Shown: positions 35,124 to 43,340 of the stretch, one piece after another
How positions within the stretch are numbered: position 1 is the first letter of the stretch
Layout of the letters: every line of letters begins with the position of its first letter
From: Arthrobacter sp. efr-133-R2A-120
GTDB lineage: Bacteria; Actinomycetota; Actinomycetes; Actinomycetales; Micrococcaceae
Assembly: GCF_030209835.1 (NCBI RefSeq)
Contig: NZ_JARVRF010000030.1
Span: 1 to 64,000 of the forward strand
Direction: 5' to 3'
Length of the DNA stretch: 64,000 nt
Program-made: the position numbers and the translations under genes
The notes under the pieces: generated by a model
What the model was told of the DNA's origin: nothing
Seen by the model: the letters and a program-made list of their open reading frames with translations, nothing else
Database searches by the model: none

Positions 35124-35603
35124 TCAGCAGCCCTCGAAGTCCGTGAGCACCTTCACTTTGTCGGCCGACGCCGAGGCCGGGTCGAAGGCATAGCCTAGCC
35201 ATTCCCGTGCCAGCCTGCTGGCCAGTTCCACCCCGACTACGCGCTGGCCCATCGTGAGCACCTGGCAATCGTTGGACAGGATGGATCGCTCGACGGAGAA
35301 GGAATCGTGGGCTGTGGTGGCGCGGATTCCGTCCACTTTGTTCGCCGCGATGGCCACGCCGATTCCGGTGCCGCAGAACAGGATGGCCCGGTCTGCATGG
35401 CCGTCCCGGATGAGTTCTCCCGCCTTGATCCCGACGTAGGGGTATGGAGTGGTGAAGTCTTCCAAGGAGTCGCCGCGGTTGACGCCGATGTCGATGATTT
35501 CGCTGATCCGCGGATCGTCCCGCAGGTCTGCCATGATCCGGTCTTTGTAGTCCACTCCTGCTTCGTCGGCACCCAGGATGAGTCGGAAACCTTTCGTGGT
35601 CAT
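35124..35603 (-). CDS. RpiB/LacAB-family sugar-phosphate isomerase (tetrulose-4-phosphate isomerase candidate)
   Basis: A 159-residue isomerase: [12 protein letters not shown] at the N-terminus, the active-site loop [20 protein letters not shown] with Cys77, and [15 protein letters not shown]. RpiB relatives interconvert ribose and ribulose phosphates, and a branch converts D-erythrulose 4-phosphate to D-erythrose 4-phosphate in erythritol and threitol breakdown. The start overlaps the stop of the DhaK-type kinase gene (ATGA). Next to tetrulose-type genes, the tetrulose reaction is more likely than ribose. That is inference from context. Confidence 0.85.
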   Translation of the reverse strand: MTTKGFRLILGADEAGVDYKDRIMADLRDDPRISEIIDIGVNRGDSLEDFTTPYPYVGIKAGELIRDGHADRAILFCGTGIGVAIAANKVDGIRATTAHDSFSVERSILSNDCQVLTMGQRVVGVELASRLAREWLGYAFDPASASADKVKVLTDFEGC

Positions 35604-37330
35604 GTCGCGACCTTCCCAGCACCCACAAGATGCGGGCCCATGACTGCGAAGATCATTGCCAACGAGGTAGCTCCGGGGTCGGCTGTGCCTAGGCTCTTCT
35701 CGGCGAGGGGACGGGCCCGACCCTTGAGGGGACGGAGCGAGGCCGTGGATTGCGCAGCCAAAGTGGCCGCCTCGGCAGCTTCAGCCCAGGCACGCTCCGG
35801 AAGGACACCCTCGGAGACGCGTTCACTGAAGGTTTCGGCGAAGGGGAGCAGGGCATCCACCATGGTCTTGTCGCCTATCTCGGCCTTGCCCAGGTCAGTG
35901 ATCCGCGCAGTGAACGCGGTCACGGCAGCGGCAAGTTCAGCCGGTTCCGGCGCCTCGTCATTGCCAAGGGATTCGCCGAATGCCCGGAGCCCTGCACCCC
36001 ACAGCACGCCCGACGTTCCGCCGGCTTTGTCCGCCCAAGCGTCGCCTGCGGCTCCCAACATATCGCCGGCGCCTGCCCCGCTGGCCAAAGCAGCACACGC
36101 TGCCGCAGTGGCGGCATCGATGCCGCGGACCATCCCGCGGCCGTGGTCGCCGTCGCCCGCTACCGCGTCCATGTCGCCGAGGTGCGATTCGGCGTCGTGC
36201 AGTGCTTTCCGCGCGGCCTCGAGCGCGGCCGCGCAGTTCGCGGCATAGTCGCGCGAGTCCAGGGTGGCCGCGAAAGCGATAGCCTCAGCGCCGCCGTCGT
36301 ACGCCTCCTCCGAAAGCAAACCGCCAGCAAGGGCGGCGTTGCCGCGCCGGTAAGCGGGAGTTTCGGCGGGTGCCGTCCACAGGGGCTCAAGCTCCTCGTC
36401 CAGCCACGTGATGGTGAGGGAGACGCCGGACATGTCCAGGCTCGTGACCAGTTCGCCCACCTCCGGCATGACCAAGGTGTAACCGGCGGCGCGCAGCAAC
36501 GGGGCCACCGTCAGCCACAGGACGAAGAGTTCCTCGTGCTTGGTTGAGCCGAGTCCGTTGAGGATGACGGCGAGGCGGTTGCCCGCTCCGTGCGGGGTTT
36601 CTGCCAGCAGCCGAGCGACGAGTTCCTGGCCGAGTTCCTTGGCCGACGGAAGGTCGGTGTCGAACAATCCGGGCTCGCCGTGGATGCCCAGGCCAAGTCC
36701 CATCTGCTTGTCCTTGAGCGTGAACAGCGGCGTGTCGGCGCCGGGGAAGGTGCAGCCGTGGAATGCGCTGCCGATGGTACGGGTCAGGTTATTGGCTTTC
36801 CGGCCCAGGCGCACGACGTCGGCCAGTCCGGCTCCCGCTTCGGCGGCGGCGCCCATGATCTTGAAGACCGTGAAGTCGCCCGCGATGCCGCGGCGTTTGG
36901 CCGATTCCGACGGCGGCGCGCTCGCGATGTCGTCCGTCACCAGCACGTTTTCGACGGCGATGCCTTCCGCAGCCAAGCGCTCGCTGGCCATGCCGAAGTT
37001 CAGGACGTCTCCGGCGTAGTTGCCGTAGGTGAACACCACGCCGGCGCCGGAATCTGCAGCCTTGGCCACGGAGTAGGCCTGTTGGGCGGACGGCGAGGTG
37101 AAGATGTTGCCCACGACGGCGCCGTCGGCCAGTCCAGCACCGATGAGTCCGGCGAATGCCGGGTAGTGGCCGGATCCGCCGCCGGCCAGGACGGCCACCT
37201 TGGGCTGCTCGGGACGACGGCGGCGAACTGCGCCGCCGGGAACCTGGCGCACCAGGCCGGAGTGGAGGTCGCAGAAGCCGGCGAGGGCTTCGTCTGCGAA
37301 ATCGGCGGGATCGTTGAAGATTTTGGTCAT
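35600..37330 (-). CDS. DhaK-DhaL fusion kinase (dihydroxyacetone/erythrulose kinase type)
   Basis: A 576-residue ATP-dependent kinase. The DhaK domain (1-330) has [15 protein letters not shown] at 50-64, [12 protein letters not shown] and GLGIHGEPG, with His217, which binds the ketone substrate covalently. The DhaL domain (about 360-570) has GDGDHGRGM at 392-400, which binds Mg-ATP, and [17 protein letters not shown]. Citrobacter-type kinases have this fused form. Relatives phosphorylate dihydroxyacetone or D- or L-erythrulose. With the RpiB-like isomerase overlapping downstream, an erythrulose kinase is the best guess. Confidence 0.87.
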   Translation of the reverse strand: MTKIFNDPADFADEALAGFCDLHSGLVRQVPGGAVRRRRPEQPKVAVLAGGGSGHYPAFAGLIGAGLADGAVVGNIFTSPSAQQAYSVAKAADSGAGVVFTYGNYAGDVLNFGMASERLAAEGIAVENVLVTDDIASAPPSESAKRRGIAGDFTVFKIMGAAAEAGAGLADVVRLGRKANNLTRTIGSAFHGCTFPGADTPLFTLKDKQMGLGLGIHGEPGLFDTDLPSAKELGQELVARLLAETPHGAGNRLAVILNGLGSTKHEELFVLWLTVAPLLRAAGYTLVMPEVGELVTSLDMSGVSLTITWLDEELEPLWTAPAETPAYRRGNAALAGGLLSEEAYDGGAEAIAFAATLDSRDYAANCAAALEAARKALHDAESHLGDMDAVAGDGDHGRGMVRGIDAATAAACAALASGAGAGDMLGAAGDAWADKAGGTSGVLWGAGLRAFGESLGNDEAPEPAELAAAVTAFTARITDLGKAEIGDKTMVDALLPFAETFSERVSEGVLPERAWAEAAEAATLAAQSTASLRPLKGRARPLAEKSLGTADPGATSLAMIFAVMGPHLVGAGKVAT

Positions 37331-37363
37331 CGTGGGCTCTTTCGGCTACGGATGCGGGGGTTG

Positions 37364-38140
37364 CTAGTGGATGTGGCTTCCACCGTTGATGTCGATGGTG
37401 GTTCCTGTGAGGTAGGCGGATTCCTCGGAAGAGAGGAACGTGATGACGGCGGCGACTTCCTCCGTGGTGGCGTTGCGGCCCAGGGGGATGCCGGCGTTGA
37501 TGGCGGCTTCCTGCTCATCGGTGCTGCCGACGCGGATGTTGGTGTCAACGGCGCCCGGAGTAATGGCGTTCACGGTGACGCCGGTGGCGCCGATTTCGCG
37601 CGCCAGCGCCTTGGTGAAGCCCAGGATGGCGGCCTTCGCGGCGGAGTAGGGGACCTTGCCGAAGACGCCGCCGCCACGCTGGGCGGAGACCGAAGACATG
37701 TTCACGATGCGGCCCCAGCCGTTGGCGATCATGTCCGGCAGGAAGGCCTTGGTCACTAGGTAGGTGCCGGTGGCGTTCACGTCCATGACCTTGTGCCACA
37801 GTTCCAGCGTGGTTTCGAGGAACGGCACGGGCGAGGTGATGCCCGCGATGTTGGCGAGGGCGCCGACGGCGGGGAGGTTGCCTGCGCTGATCTCGGCGGC
37901 GACTGCTTTGTAGGCCGCGTTGACGGAAGCTTCGTTGGCGACGTCGATCTCGTAGCCGAACGCGGGGACGTTGAACTGGTTGCCGATTTCCGCTGCGACC
38001 TTGGCGGACTTCTCGCCGTCGAGGTCCAGGATCACCACGGCCCAGCCGGCGTTGGCGTAGCGGCGTGCGGTGGTGATGCCGATGCCCCGGTCCGAGGTTG
38101 CCCCGGTGAGGACGGCGGTGCGCTGGATGGTGGTGGTCAT
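37364..38140 (-). CDS. SDR-family dehydrogenase (tetritol/polyol dehydrogenase candidate)
   Basis: 258 residues with the classical SDR layout: cofactor loop LTGATSDRGIGI (11-22), ANIAGI near 96, catalytic Ser149/150, Tyr165 and Lys169 in YSAAK, and the C-terminal YLTGTTIDINGGSHIH. ILDLDGE after strand 2 suggests NAD rather than NADP. The ATG at 38140 follows AAGGAGC. In the operon between isomerase and kinase it would oxidise a polyol such as threitol to the ketose used by the kinase. Confidence 0.88.
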   Translation of the reverse strand: MTTTIQRTAVLTGATSDRGIGITTARRYANAGWAVVILDLDGEKSAKVAAEIGNQFNVPAFGYEIDVANEASVNAAYKAVAAEISAGNLPAVGALANIAGITSPVPFLETTLELWHKVMDVNATGTYLVTKAFLPDMIANGWGRIVNMSSVSAQRGGGVFGKVPYSAAKAAILGFTKALAREIGATGVTVNAITPGAVDTNIRVGSTDEQEAAINAGIPLGRNATTEEVAAVITFLSSEESAYLTGTTIDINGGSHIH

Positions 38141-38169
38141 GATGCTCCTTGGGTTTGTTGTTGTGAAAG

Positions 38170-38994
38170 TCAGATGAGGTCTGTGATGAAGCTGGCGGCT
38201 TTGGCGGCCGCCGCCGGTCGTTCGTCGTGGGTGACGTCGCGGGTTTCGAGCTCGAGCGAGAAATGGCCGCTGTAGCCGGTGGCTGCGAGCGAGCTGAGTC
38301 CGGCGGCGAAGTCCGCCTGGCCGTTTCCGATGCTGAGGTTGATGTTGCCCGGAACGGCGTCCCGCAAGTGGACATGTGCTATCCGGCCGCGATGGCGTTC
38401 GATGTATTGCAGCGGTTCTTCGCCCGCGGCGACGATGTGGCTGAAGTCCATGACAATCCCGACGCCGGAGCCCGCCAGCCGCGCCGCTAGCTGTTCGGCG
38501 CGCTCCAGGTTCCAGCAGAACCGGAGGAAATGCAGGGATTCGGTCCAGAGTTCGACGCCGAACTCCGCCGCGCGCTGTCCGGCGCCGATGAGTTGGGCTG
38601 CGATGGTGTCCAGGTCCTCGTCGAGGCCGCGGACCGGATCGCGGGACAACGTTCCGCACGGGAGGACCAAGGCCTTCGCTCCGGTGTTGGCCGTGAGGGT
38701 GAGGAGTGCGTCGAGGTGACTTTCGCGGGCGGCGCGCTGGCCGGCGTCGAGCACTGCGTTGAGGTCTCCTATGTCGCCGTTGACCGAACGGACCCGCAAC
38801 CCTGAGGCGGCGACCTCCGCGGTCACGGCCGCGACGGCGTCGGAATCAAGCTCATAGGGAACGTGATCGCAGACACCCGGCAGCGCGCCGAGGTCGATCT
38901 CCTCAAAGCCCAAACCGCCGATGGTGCGCAGGGCGGTGGGCAGATCCTGGTGCCGGAAGCTGATGGACGAGCAACCGAGTCGGGAGTTGAACAT
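38170..38994 (-). CDS. Sugar-phosphate isomerase/epimerase (xylose isomerase-like TIM barrel)
   Basis: 274 residues: LGCSSISFRHQDLPTALRTI, EEIDLGALPGVCDHV, LWTESLHFLRFCWN, VGIVMDFSHIVAAGEEPL, IAHVHLRDAVPGN and FSLELETRD, giving the metal-binding Glu, Asp, His and Glu of the AP_endonuc_2 fold. In erythritol-type pathways a TIM-barrel protein of this family isomerises or epimerises tetrulose phosphate. It is the first gene of the leftward operon, facing the operators at 39053-39143. Confidence 0.86.
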   Translation of the reverse strand: MFNSRLGCSSISFRHQDLPTALRTIGGLGFEEIDLGALPGVCDHVPYELDSDAVAAVTAEVAASGLRVRSVNGDIGDLNAVLDAGQRAARESHLDALLTLTANTGAKALVLPCGTLSRDPVRGLDEDLDTIAAQLIGAGQRAAEFGVELWTESLHFLRFCWNLERAEQLAARLAGSGVGIVMDFSHIVAAGEEPLQYIERHRGRIAHVHLRDAVPGNINLSIGNGQADFAAGLSSLAATGYSGHFSLELETRDVTHDERPAAAAKAASFITDLI

Positions 38995-39052
38995 CTTCGT
39001 TTCCTCCAGTCGTGCCCGAAGGCAGTAGTGATGGGAACCACAGTAACTAGGT

Positions 39053-39143
39053 TAACTGTTAACAGTCAACCCTTGAAGTTGACTGTTGACAGAAACGGAT
39101 GATGCAGGTCACACTGGCGTATCATGTGTTAACAGTCGACAGT
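39053..39143. promoter_or_regulatory. Cluster of GntR-type operators between the divergent tetrulose operons
   Basis: ACTGTTAACAGT at 39056-39067 is a perfect 12 bp palindrome, extended on one side as TTAACAGTCAA. GACTGTTGACAG at 39082-39093 and GTGTTAACAGTCGACAG at 39127-39143 are close relatives. The same words occur upstream of the GntR gene (42511-42541). Their place between the divergent isomerase and transporter genes suggests the GntR protein controls both arms. Confidence 0.7.
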
Positions 39144-39187
39144 GCTGAAGCGCCTAGCCTCAGTCGCTCTTCGAAAGGGATTCACCA

Positions 39188-40525
39188 ATGAGCAAAGAAG
39201 CTCTGACCATGCGCGGTCCGGTCCATGGAACCAAGGACGCCAGACGCGTCGCCATCGGCTCCGGCGTCGGCGCGGTCATCGAAACTTATGACTTCATCGG
39301 CTTCGGCACCGCGGCTGCCCTGTACTTCGGAACGGCGTTCTTCCCCACGGGTGATCCCGTAACCGGCACCCTCGCCGCTTTCGCGACCCTCGGCGTCGGC
39401 TTCGCGGCCCGTCCCATCGGCGGCATCATCGGCGGCCACCTCGGCGACAAGCTGGGACGCAAGCCCGTCCTCGTCGCTTCCCTCATCCTGATGGGCGTGG
39501 CCACCTTCCTGATCGGCCTTCTTCCCACCTACACCCAGGTGGGCCTGCTGGCTCCGGCGCTGCTGGTGTTCGTCCGCATCGTCCAGGGCCTGGCCTTCGG
39601 AGCCGAATGGGGTGGCGCCATCCTGATGAGCTATGAGCACGCTCCATGGAAGAAGAAGGGGAAGTACACGGGCATCGTCCAGGCCGGATTCCCCGTGGGC
39701 CTGCTGCTGGCCAACCTGGTTTTCCTTGTCAGCGTCCAGCTCGGCGGCGAACTCGCCTGGCGCATCCCGTTCCTCGCCAGCATCGTCTTGGTCGTCGTAG
39801 GCCTGATCATCCGCTCCAAGGTCCCCGAATCTCCCGTCTTCGACGAGGTCAAGGACAGCGGGGCCATCGTGAAGTCGCCCATCGTGGAGGTCCTGAAGAC
39901 CGATTGGCGCAACATCGTCAAGGGCATCGGCCTCCGTATCGCCGAGACCGCAGGCTACGCCGTCTCCATCACGTACATGATTTCCTACCTGAACAGCCAG
40001 CACTTGGCAGATAAGACCCAAACCCTGGTGGCCCTCTGCATCGCTTCCGCCATCGGCATCTTCGCAACCCAGGCCTGGGCGCGGCTCACGGACAGGATCG
40101 GACGGCGTCCCGTCTACATCTGGTCCTGCGCCTTCGCCGTGCTGTTTGCCATCCCGATGTTCCTGCTGGTCAACACCGGCTTGTTCATCTTCATCATTGC
40201 CACGATCGCCGTCTCCTACGGCGTCTGCCAGAACTCCCTTGCCGGCGCCCAGGGCGCCTGGTTCCCCGAGCTGTTCCAGGCCAAGACCCGCGCCTCCGGC
40301 GCTTCGCTGGCCTACCAGATCTCGGCAATGGTCTCCGGCTTTACACCCTTCATCACCACGCTGCTCTTCGTCGCCATGGGATGGATGGGCCCGGCATTGC
40401 TCTTCGGCCTGTACGCGGCCATCGGCCTCTGGGCGGCTTTGGCTACCCGTGAAACCTGGGGCAAGCGGGAGCGCCAGTTGGCCGATGAGGCCACCAAAAG
40501 CACTCCCCAGTCGGTGAATGTCTAA
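39188..40525 (+). CDS. MFS transporter, metabolite:H+ symporter (MHS) family
   Basis: A 445-residue 12-helix transporter. MHS marks are AIGSGVGAVIETYDFIGFG in helix 1, ARPIGGIIGGHLGDKLGRKP around loop 2-3, GLAFGAEWGGAILMSYEHAP and the second-half loop ARLTDRIGRRPVYIW. The ATG at 39188 follows GAAAGGGATTC. First gene of the rightward arm, it probably imports the polyol or ketose degraded by the cluster. The stop overlaps the transketolase start (TAATG). Confidence 0.9.
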   Translation: MSKEALTMRGPVHGTKDARRVAIGSGVGAVIETYDFIGFGTAAALYFGTAFFPTGDPVTGTLAAFATLGVGFAARPIGGIIGGHLGDKLGRKPVLVASLILMGVATFLIGLLPTYTQVGLLAPALLVFVRIVQGLAFGAEWGGAILMSYEHAPWKKKGKYTGIVQAGFPVGLLLANLVFLVSVQLGGELAWRIPFLASIVLVVVGLIIRSKVPESPVFDEVKDSGAIVKSPIVEVLKTDWRNIVKGIGLRIAETAGYAVSITYMISYLNSQHLADKTQTLVALCIASAIGIFATQAWARLTDRIGRRPVYIWSCAFAVLFAIPMFLLVNTGLFIFIIATIAVSYGVCQNSLAGAQGAWFPELFQAKTRASGASLAYQISAMVSGFTPFITTLLFVAMGWMGPALLFGLYAAIGLWAALATRETWGKRERQLADEATKSTPQSVNV

Positions 40526-41439
40526 TGACTGTGGCGCAGGAACAAAATACGGCAGGACGGGTCGGAAAGACCGTGACGGAACGCATTGAACGCGTAGCTG
40601 CAGCCGCCAATCGGATCAGGCACCACGCCCTCAACATGGGCGAAGTCCAGGGCCAGGGCTACGTTGGCCAGGCGCTAGGAGCGGCGGACATGCTCGCCGC
40701 CGTCTATGCGGACCAGCTCCGCTACCGCGCCAATGACCCCGAGTGGGAGGGCCGGGACCGCTTCCTGCTTTCCACGGGCCACTATGCAATCGGCCACTAC
40801 GCAGCGCTGGCCGAGGCTGGGATCATTCCCGTGGAGGAACTCGAAAGCTACGGCTTGGACGATTCCCGCCTGCCCATGTCCGGGATGTCGACGTACACGC
40901 CCGGCATGGAAATCTCCGGAGGGTCGCTTGGCCACGGGCTCTCCATCGCTGTAGGAATTGCCCTTGGCCTCCGGCATCGCGCTCCATCGGGAGAGGGCTC
41001 CAGTGCGAGGGTGTACAACTTCCTCTCCGACGGAGAACTCGACGAAGGATCCACGTGGGAAGCCGCCATGGGCGCGCACCACCATCAGTTGGGGAACCTC
41101 ACTGCCATGGTGGACATCAACGCCCTGCAGGCGGACGGTAAGACCGACACGGTCCTCCGGACCGAACCCGTGACGGAGAAGTGGGAAGCTTTCGGCTGGT
41201 ACACGCAGCGGGTGGACGGGAACGACGTCGGTGCGTTGCTGGCGGCGTTCGACAACGCAGCCGCCCAGGCCGCCGCCGTCGGACGTCCTTCCGTCATCTT
41301 GTGCGACACGAAGGTGGGGCGCGGAGTGCCGCTGCTCGAAGAACGTGAAAAGGCGCACTTCATGCGCATCGAAGAACACGAATGGCAGCTCTGCCGCGAG
41401 CAACTGACCGCAGGATCCAACGGGAGGGCCGGCCGATGA
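40525..41439 (+). CDS. Transketolase, N-terminal (ThDP-binding) subunit
   Basis: 304 residues: MGEVQGQGYVGQALGAADMLA, DRFLLSTGHYAIGHYAAL, GMEISGGSLGHGLSIAVG, FLSDGELDEGSTWEAAM and VDINALQADG (the GDG...N ThDP motif as SDGELDEGS...VDINALQ). It is half of a normal 620-residue transketolase; the other half is the next gene, overlapping by ATGA. Split transketolases occur in bacteria next to special sugar pathways. It would use D-erythrose 4-phosphate or another tetrose phosphate made by the cluster. Confidence 0.9.
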   Translation: MTVAQEQNTAGRVGKTVTERIERVAAAANRIRHHALNMGEVQGQGYVGQALGAADMLAAVYADQLRYRANDPEWEGRDRFLLSTGHYAIGHYAALAEAGIIPVEELESYGLDDSRLPMSGMSTYTPGMEISGGSLGHGLSIAVGIALGLRHRAPSGEGSSARVYNFLSDGELDEGSTWEAAMGAHHHQLGNLTAMVDINALQADGKTDTVLRTEPVTEKWEAFGWYTQRVDGNDVGALLAAFDNAAAQAAAVGRPSVILCDTKVGRGVPLLEEREKAHFMRIEEHEWQLCREQLTAGSNGRAGR

Positions 41440-42443
41440 GCACCGTCACCGCTTTGAAAGGCGCAGCACCCAGGCTGAAAACGTCGGCCATGATCGCGTC
41501 CTTCGCGGACCCGGGCCAGAAGACTTCGTCGGCGCCTTTCGGCCATGCGTTGGTGAAGGCCGCCGAGGCTGACTCGCGAATCGTCGGACTCACCGCCGAC
41601 CTGGGCAAATACACGGACATGCATATCTTCGCGAAGGCGTTCCCGGAGCGGTTTTTCCAGATGGGCATGGCCGAACAGTTGCTCTTCGGTGCGGCGGCAG
41701 GCTTGGCCGAGACAGGTTTGATTCCGTTTGCCTCAACCTATTCCGTGTTCGCCGCGCGCCGGGCCTACGATTTCCTCTGCCTCGACATCGCCGAACCGAA
41801 CCTGAACGTGAACATCGTGGGCGGCCTCCCGGGCCTGACCACGGGCTACGGCCCCAGCCACCAGGCCGCGGAGGACATGGCGATCTTCCGCGGAATGCCG
41901 AATCTGACCATCGTCGATCCGTGCGACTCCGTGGACATCGAACAGGCGGTGCCGCAGCTGGCCGCCAGCGACGGACCTACGTACCTGCGCCTTCTTCGCG
42001 GCAACGTCCCCACTGTGCTGGACGAGTATGACTACACCTTCGAACTCGGCAAGGCGAAGGTGCTTCGTGGTGGCAACGACGTCGTGTTTGTCTCCAGCGG
42101 GTTGATGACCATGCGCGCGCTGCAGGCAGCAGAGGCGCTCGCCGAGCACAAGGTGGATGTCGCCGTCGTGCACGCGCCCACCATCAAACCGTTCGACGCC
42201 GCCACCGTCCTGGCGGAACTGGACACCGACCGCCTGGCCGTCACGCTGGAGAACCACAGCGTGGTGGGCGGCTTGTTCGAAACCGTGGCCTCGGCAGTGG
42301 TCACAGCCGGGCTGGGCAAGCGCGTGGTTCCCGTTGCCCTGCCGGACGAGTTCCTCGACGCCGGTGCGCTGCCAACCCTGCACGAACGCTACGGACTGTC
42401 GGTGCAGCGGATCGTGGCAAAGGTCCTCGCGGAACTGGGCTGA
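41436..42443 (+). CDS. Transketolase, C-terminal (pyrimidine-binding) subunit
   Basis: 335 residues: GHALVKAAEADSRIVGLTADLGKYTD, FFQMGMAEQLLFGAAAGLAE (with the catalytic Glu that activates the cofactor), PFASTYSVFAARRAYDF, GLTTGYGPSHQAAEDMAI, YLRLLRGNVP and VHAPTIKPFDAATV. The start ATG overlaps the N-subunit stop. A strong hairpin follows at 42462, so the rightward operon ends here. Confidence 0.9.
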   Translation: MSTVTALKGAAPRLKTSAMIASFADPGQKTSSAPFGHALVKAAEADSRIVGLTADLGKYTDMHIFAKAFPERFFQMGMAEQLLFGAAAGLAETGLIPFASTYSVFAARRAYDFLCLDIAEPNLNVNIVGGLPGLTTGYGPSHQAAEDMAIFRGMPNLTIVDPCDSVDIEQAVPQLAASDGPTYLRLLRGNVPTVLDEYDYTFELGKAKVLRGGNDVVFVSSGLMTMRALQAAEALAEHKVDVAVVHAPTIKPFDAATVLAELDTDRLAVTLENHSVVGGLFETVASAVVTAGLGKRVVPVALPDEFLDAGALPTLHERYGLSVQRIVAKVLAELG

Positions 42444-42461
42444 CCCGGTTCTTCAAAGAGG

Positions 42462-42503
42462 CGGGAGCGCGGAACAGGCATGAGCCTGTTCCGCGCTCCT
42501 GCC
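42462..42503. terminator. 19 bp stem hairpin after the transketolase genes
   Basis: Arms 42462-42480 and 42485-42503 pair in 18 of 19 positions around the loop ATGA, 18 bases after the transketolase stop. The stem contains GAGCGCGGAACAGGC. It separates the operon from the GntR gene. The loop contains an ATG that would give a longer GntR frame, but that start lies inside the stem and is rejected. Confidence 0.8.
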
Positions 42504-42510
42504 GTAAGAT

Positions 42511-42541
42511 CAACAGTTAACACACCGACTGTAAACAGTCG
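42511..42541. promoter_or_regulatory. Two GntR-type operators upstream of the GntR gene
   Basis: CAACAGTTAACAC (42511-42523) and GACTGTAAACAGTC (42527-42540) match the palindromes between the divergent tetrulose operons. They lie 24-53 bases before the GntR start at 42564, pointing to autoregulation. Confidence 0.7.
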
Positions 42542-42563
42542 ACCACTGACATTGAGGACGGAC

Positions 42564-43226
42564 ATGATGGCCGGAGCAACAGCACCCCTTCTGGGACTGG
42601 AAAAGAAGAGCCTCCGCGAGCAGGCGCTCTCCGCCCTGCGCACCGCCATCACGAGCGGCGAGCTGGCGCCAGGACGGCATCTCGTAGAGACCGAGCTCTC
42701 GGACATGCTCCAGATCAGCCGCGGGACGCTCCGGGAAGCCCTGCGGCAACTCGAGCAAGAGGGCCTGCTGTCTGCAGGACCCCGCGGCCGGCTCTCCGTC
42801 CGCCACTTGGATGCCAAGGAAATCCGCGATATCTACTCAGTGCGGGCAGCCCTGGAGTCCCTCGCCGCGCGCACGCTCTGCGAGTTGGCGGACCGCCAAC
42901 AGGTGATCACCTCGCTGCGTGCCGCCATCGACGCCATGGCCGCCGCGACCAAGGGAAGCCTTGAAGAACGGATCGAGTCTGATCTGGAATTCCACCGCAC
43001 GATGTGCCGCCTCACCGGCAACGAGACCCTGCTCCATTCCTGGGAATCGCTGGAGGGATCCATTCGGATGTCCATCATGTTCGCCGGATTGGAAAAGGGC
43101 GTCAAGAACATGAGCGTCGAGCGTCACCACGACATCGTGGCCGCCATCGAGACCGGCGATGTATCCCTGGCACGCAAGACCATCCTCGAGCACATGGACA
43201 GCGCTGCCGCGGAGCTGGTGGCTTAA
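42564..43226 (+). CDS. GntR-family (FadR/FCD type) regulator of the tetrulose cluster
   Basis: 220 residues. The winged helix covers LREQALSALRTAITSGELAPG, ETELSDMLQISRGTLREALRQLEQEGL and the wing GPRGRLSVRHL. A helical FCD ligand domain follows, with SVRAALESLAARTL, ESDLEFHRTMCRLTGN and ERHHDIVAAIETGD, whose Asp and His residues bind a metal. GAGGA lies ten bases before the ATG at 42564. Matching palindromes at its own promoter and at the divergent promoter suggest it represses both until a pathway compound binds. Confidence 0.9.
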   Translation: MMAGATAPLLGLEKKSLREQALSALRTAITSGELAPGRHLVETELSDMLQISRGTLREALRQLEQEGLLSAGPRGRLSVRHLDAKEIRDIYSVRAALESLAARTLCELADRQQVITSLRAAIDAMAAATKGSLEERIESDLEFHRTMCRLTGNETLLHSWESLEGSIRMSIMFAGLEKGVKNMSVERHHDIVAAIETGDVSLARKTILEHMDSAAAELVA

Positions 43227-43340
43227 GCGCCCGACGGCGGCGCTCAACTTTCGCGGTAACGGCGCCTCTGAGGGGGTCACTGCCAGTACCCCTCACGACA
43301 GAGACTCCCTCATCTTCTCCGTAGGCTGTTTCCTTAATCC

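Noticed and set aside
39182..40021. 279-codon acidic frame on the minus strand opposite the MHS transporter
   Set aside because: It has Asp/Glu/Gly/Gln-rich composition without any motif and is fully covered by a transporter with clear membrane segments.
42480..42563. Earlier start for the GntR gene giving 248 residues
   Set aside because: That ATG is inside a terminator hairpin, and the added residues would be translated across the operators. The ATG at 42564 has a ribosome site and the normal family N-terminus.
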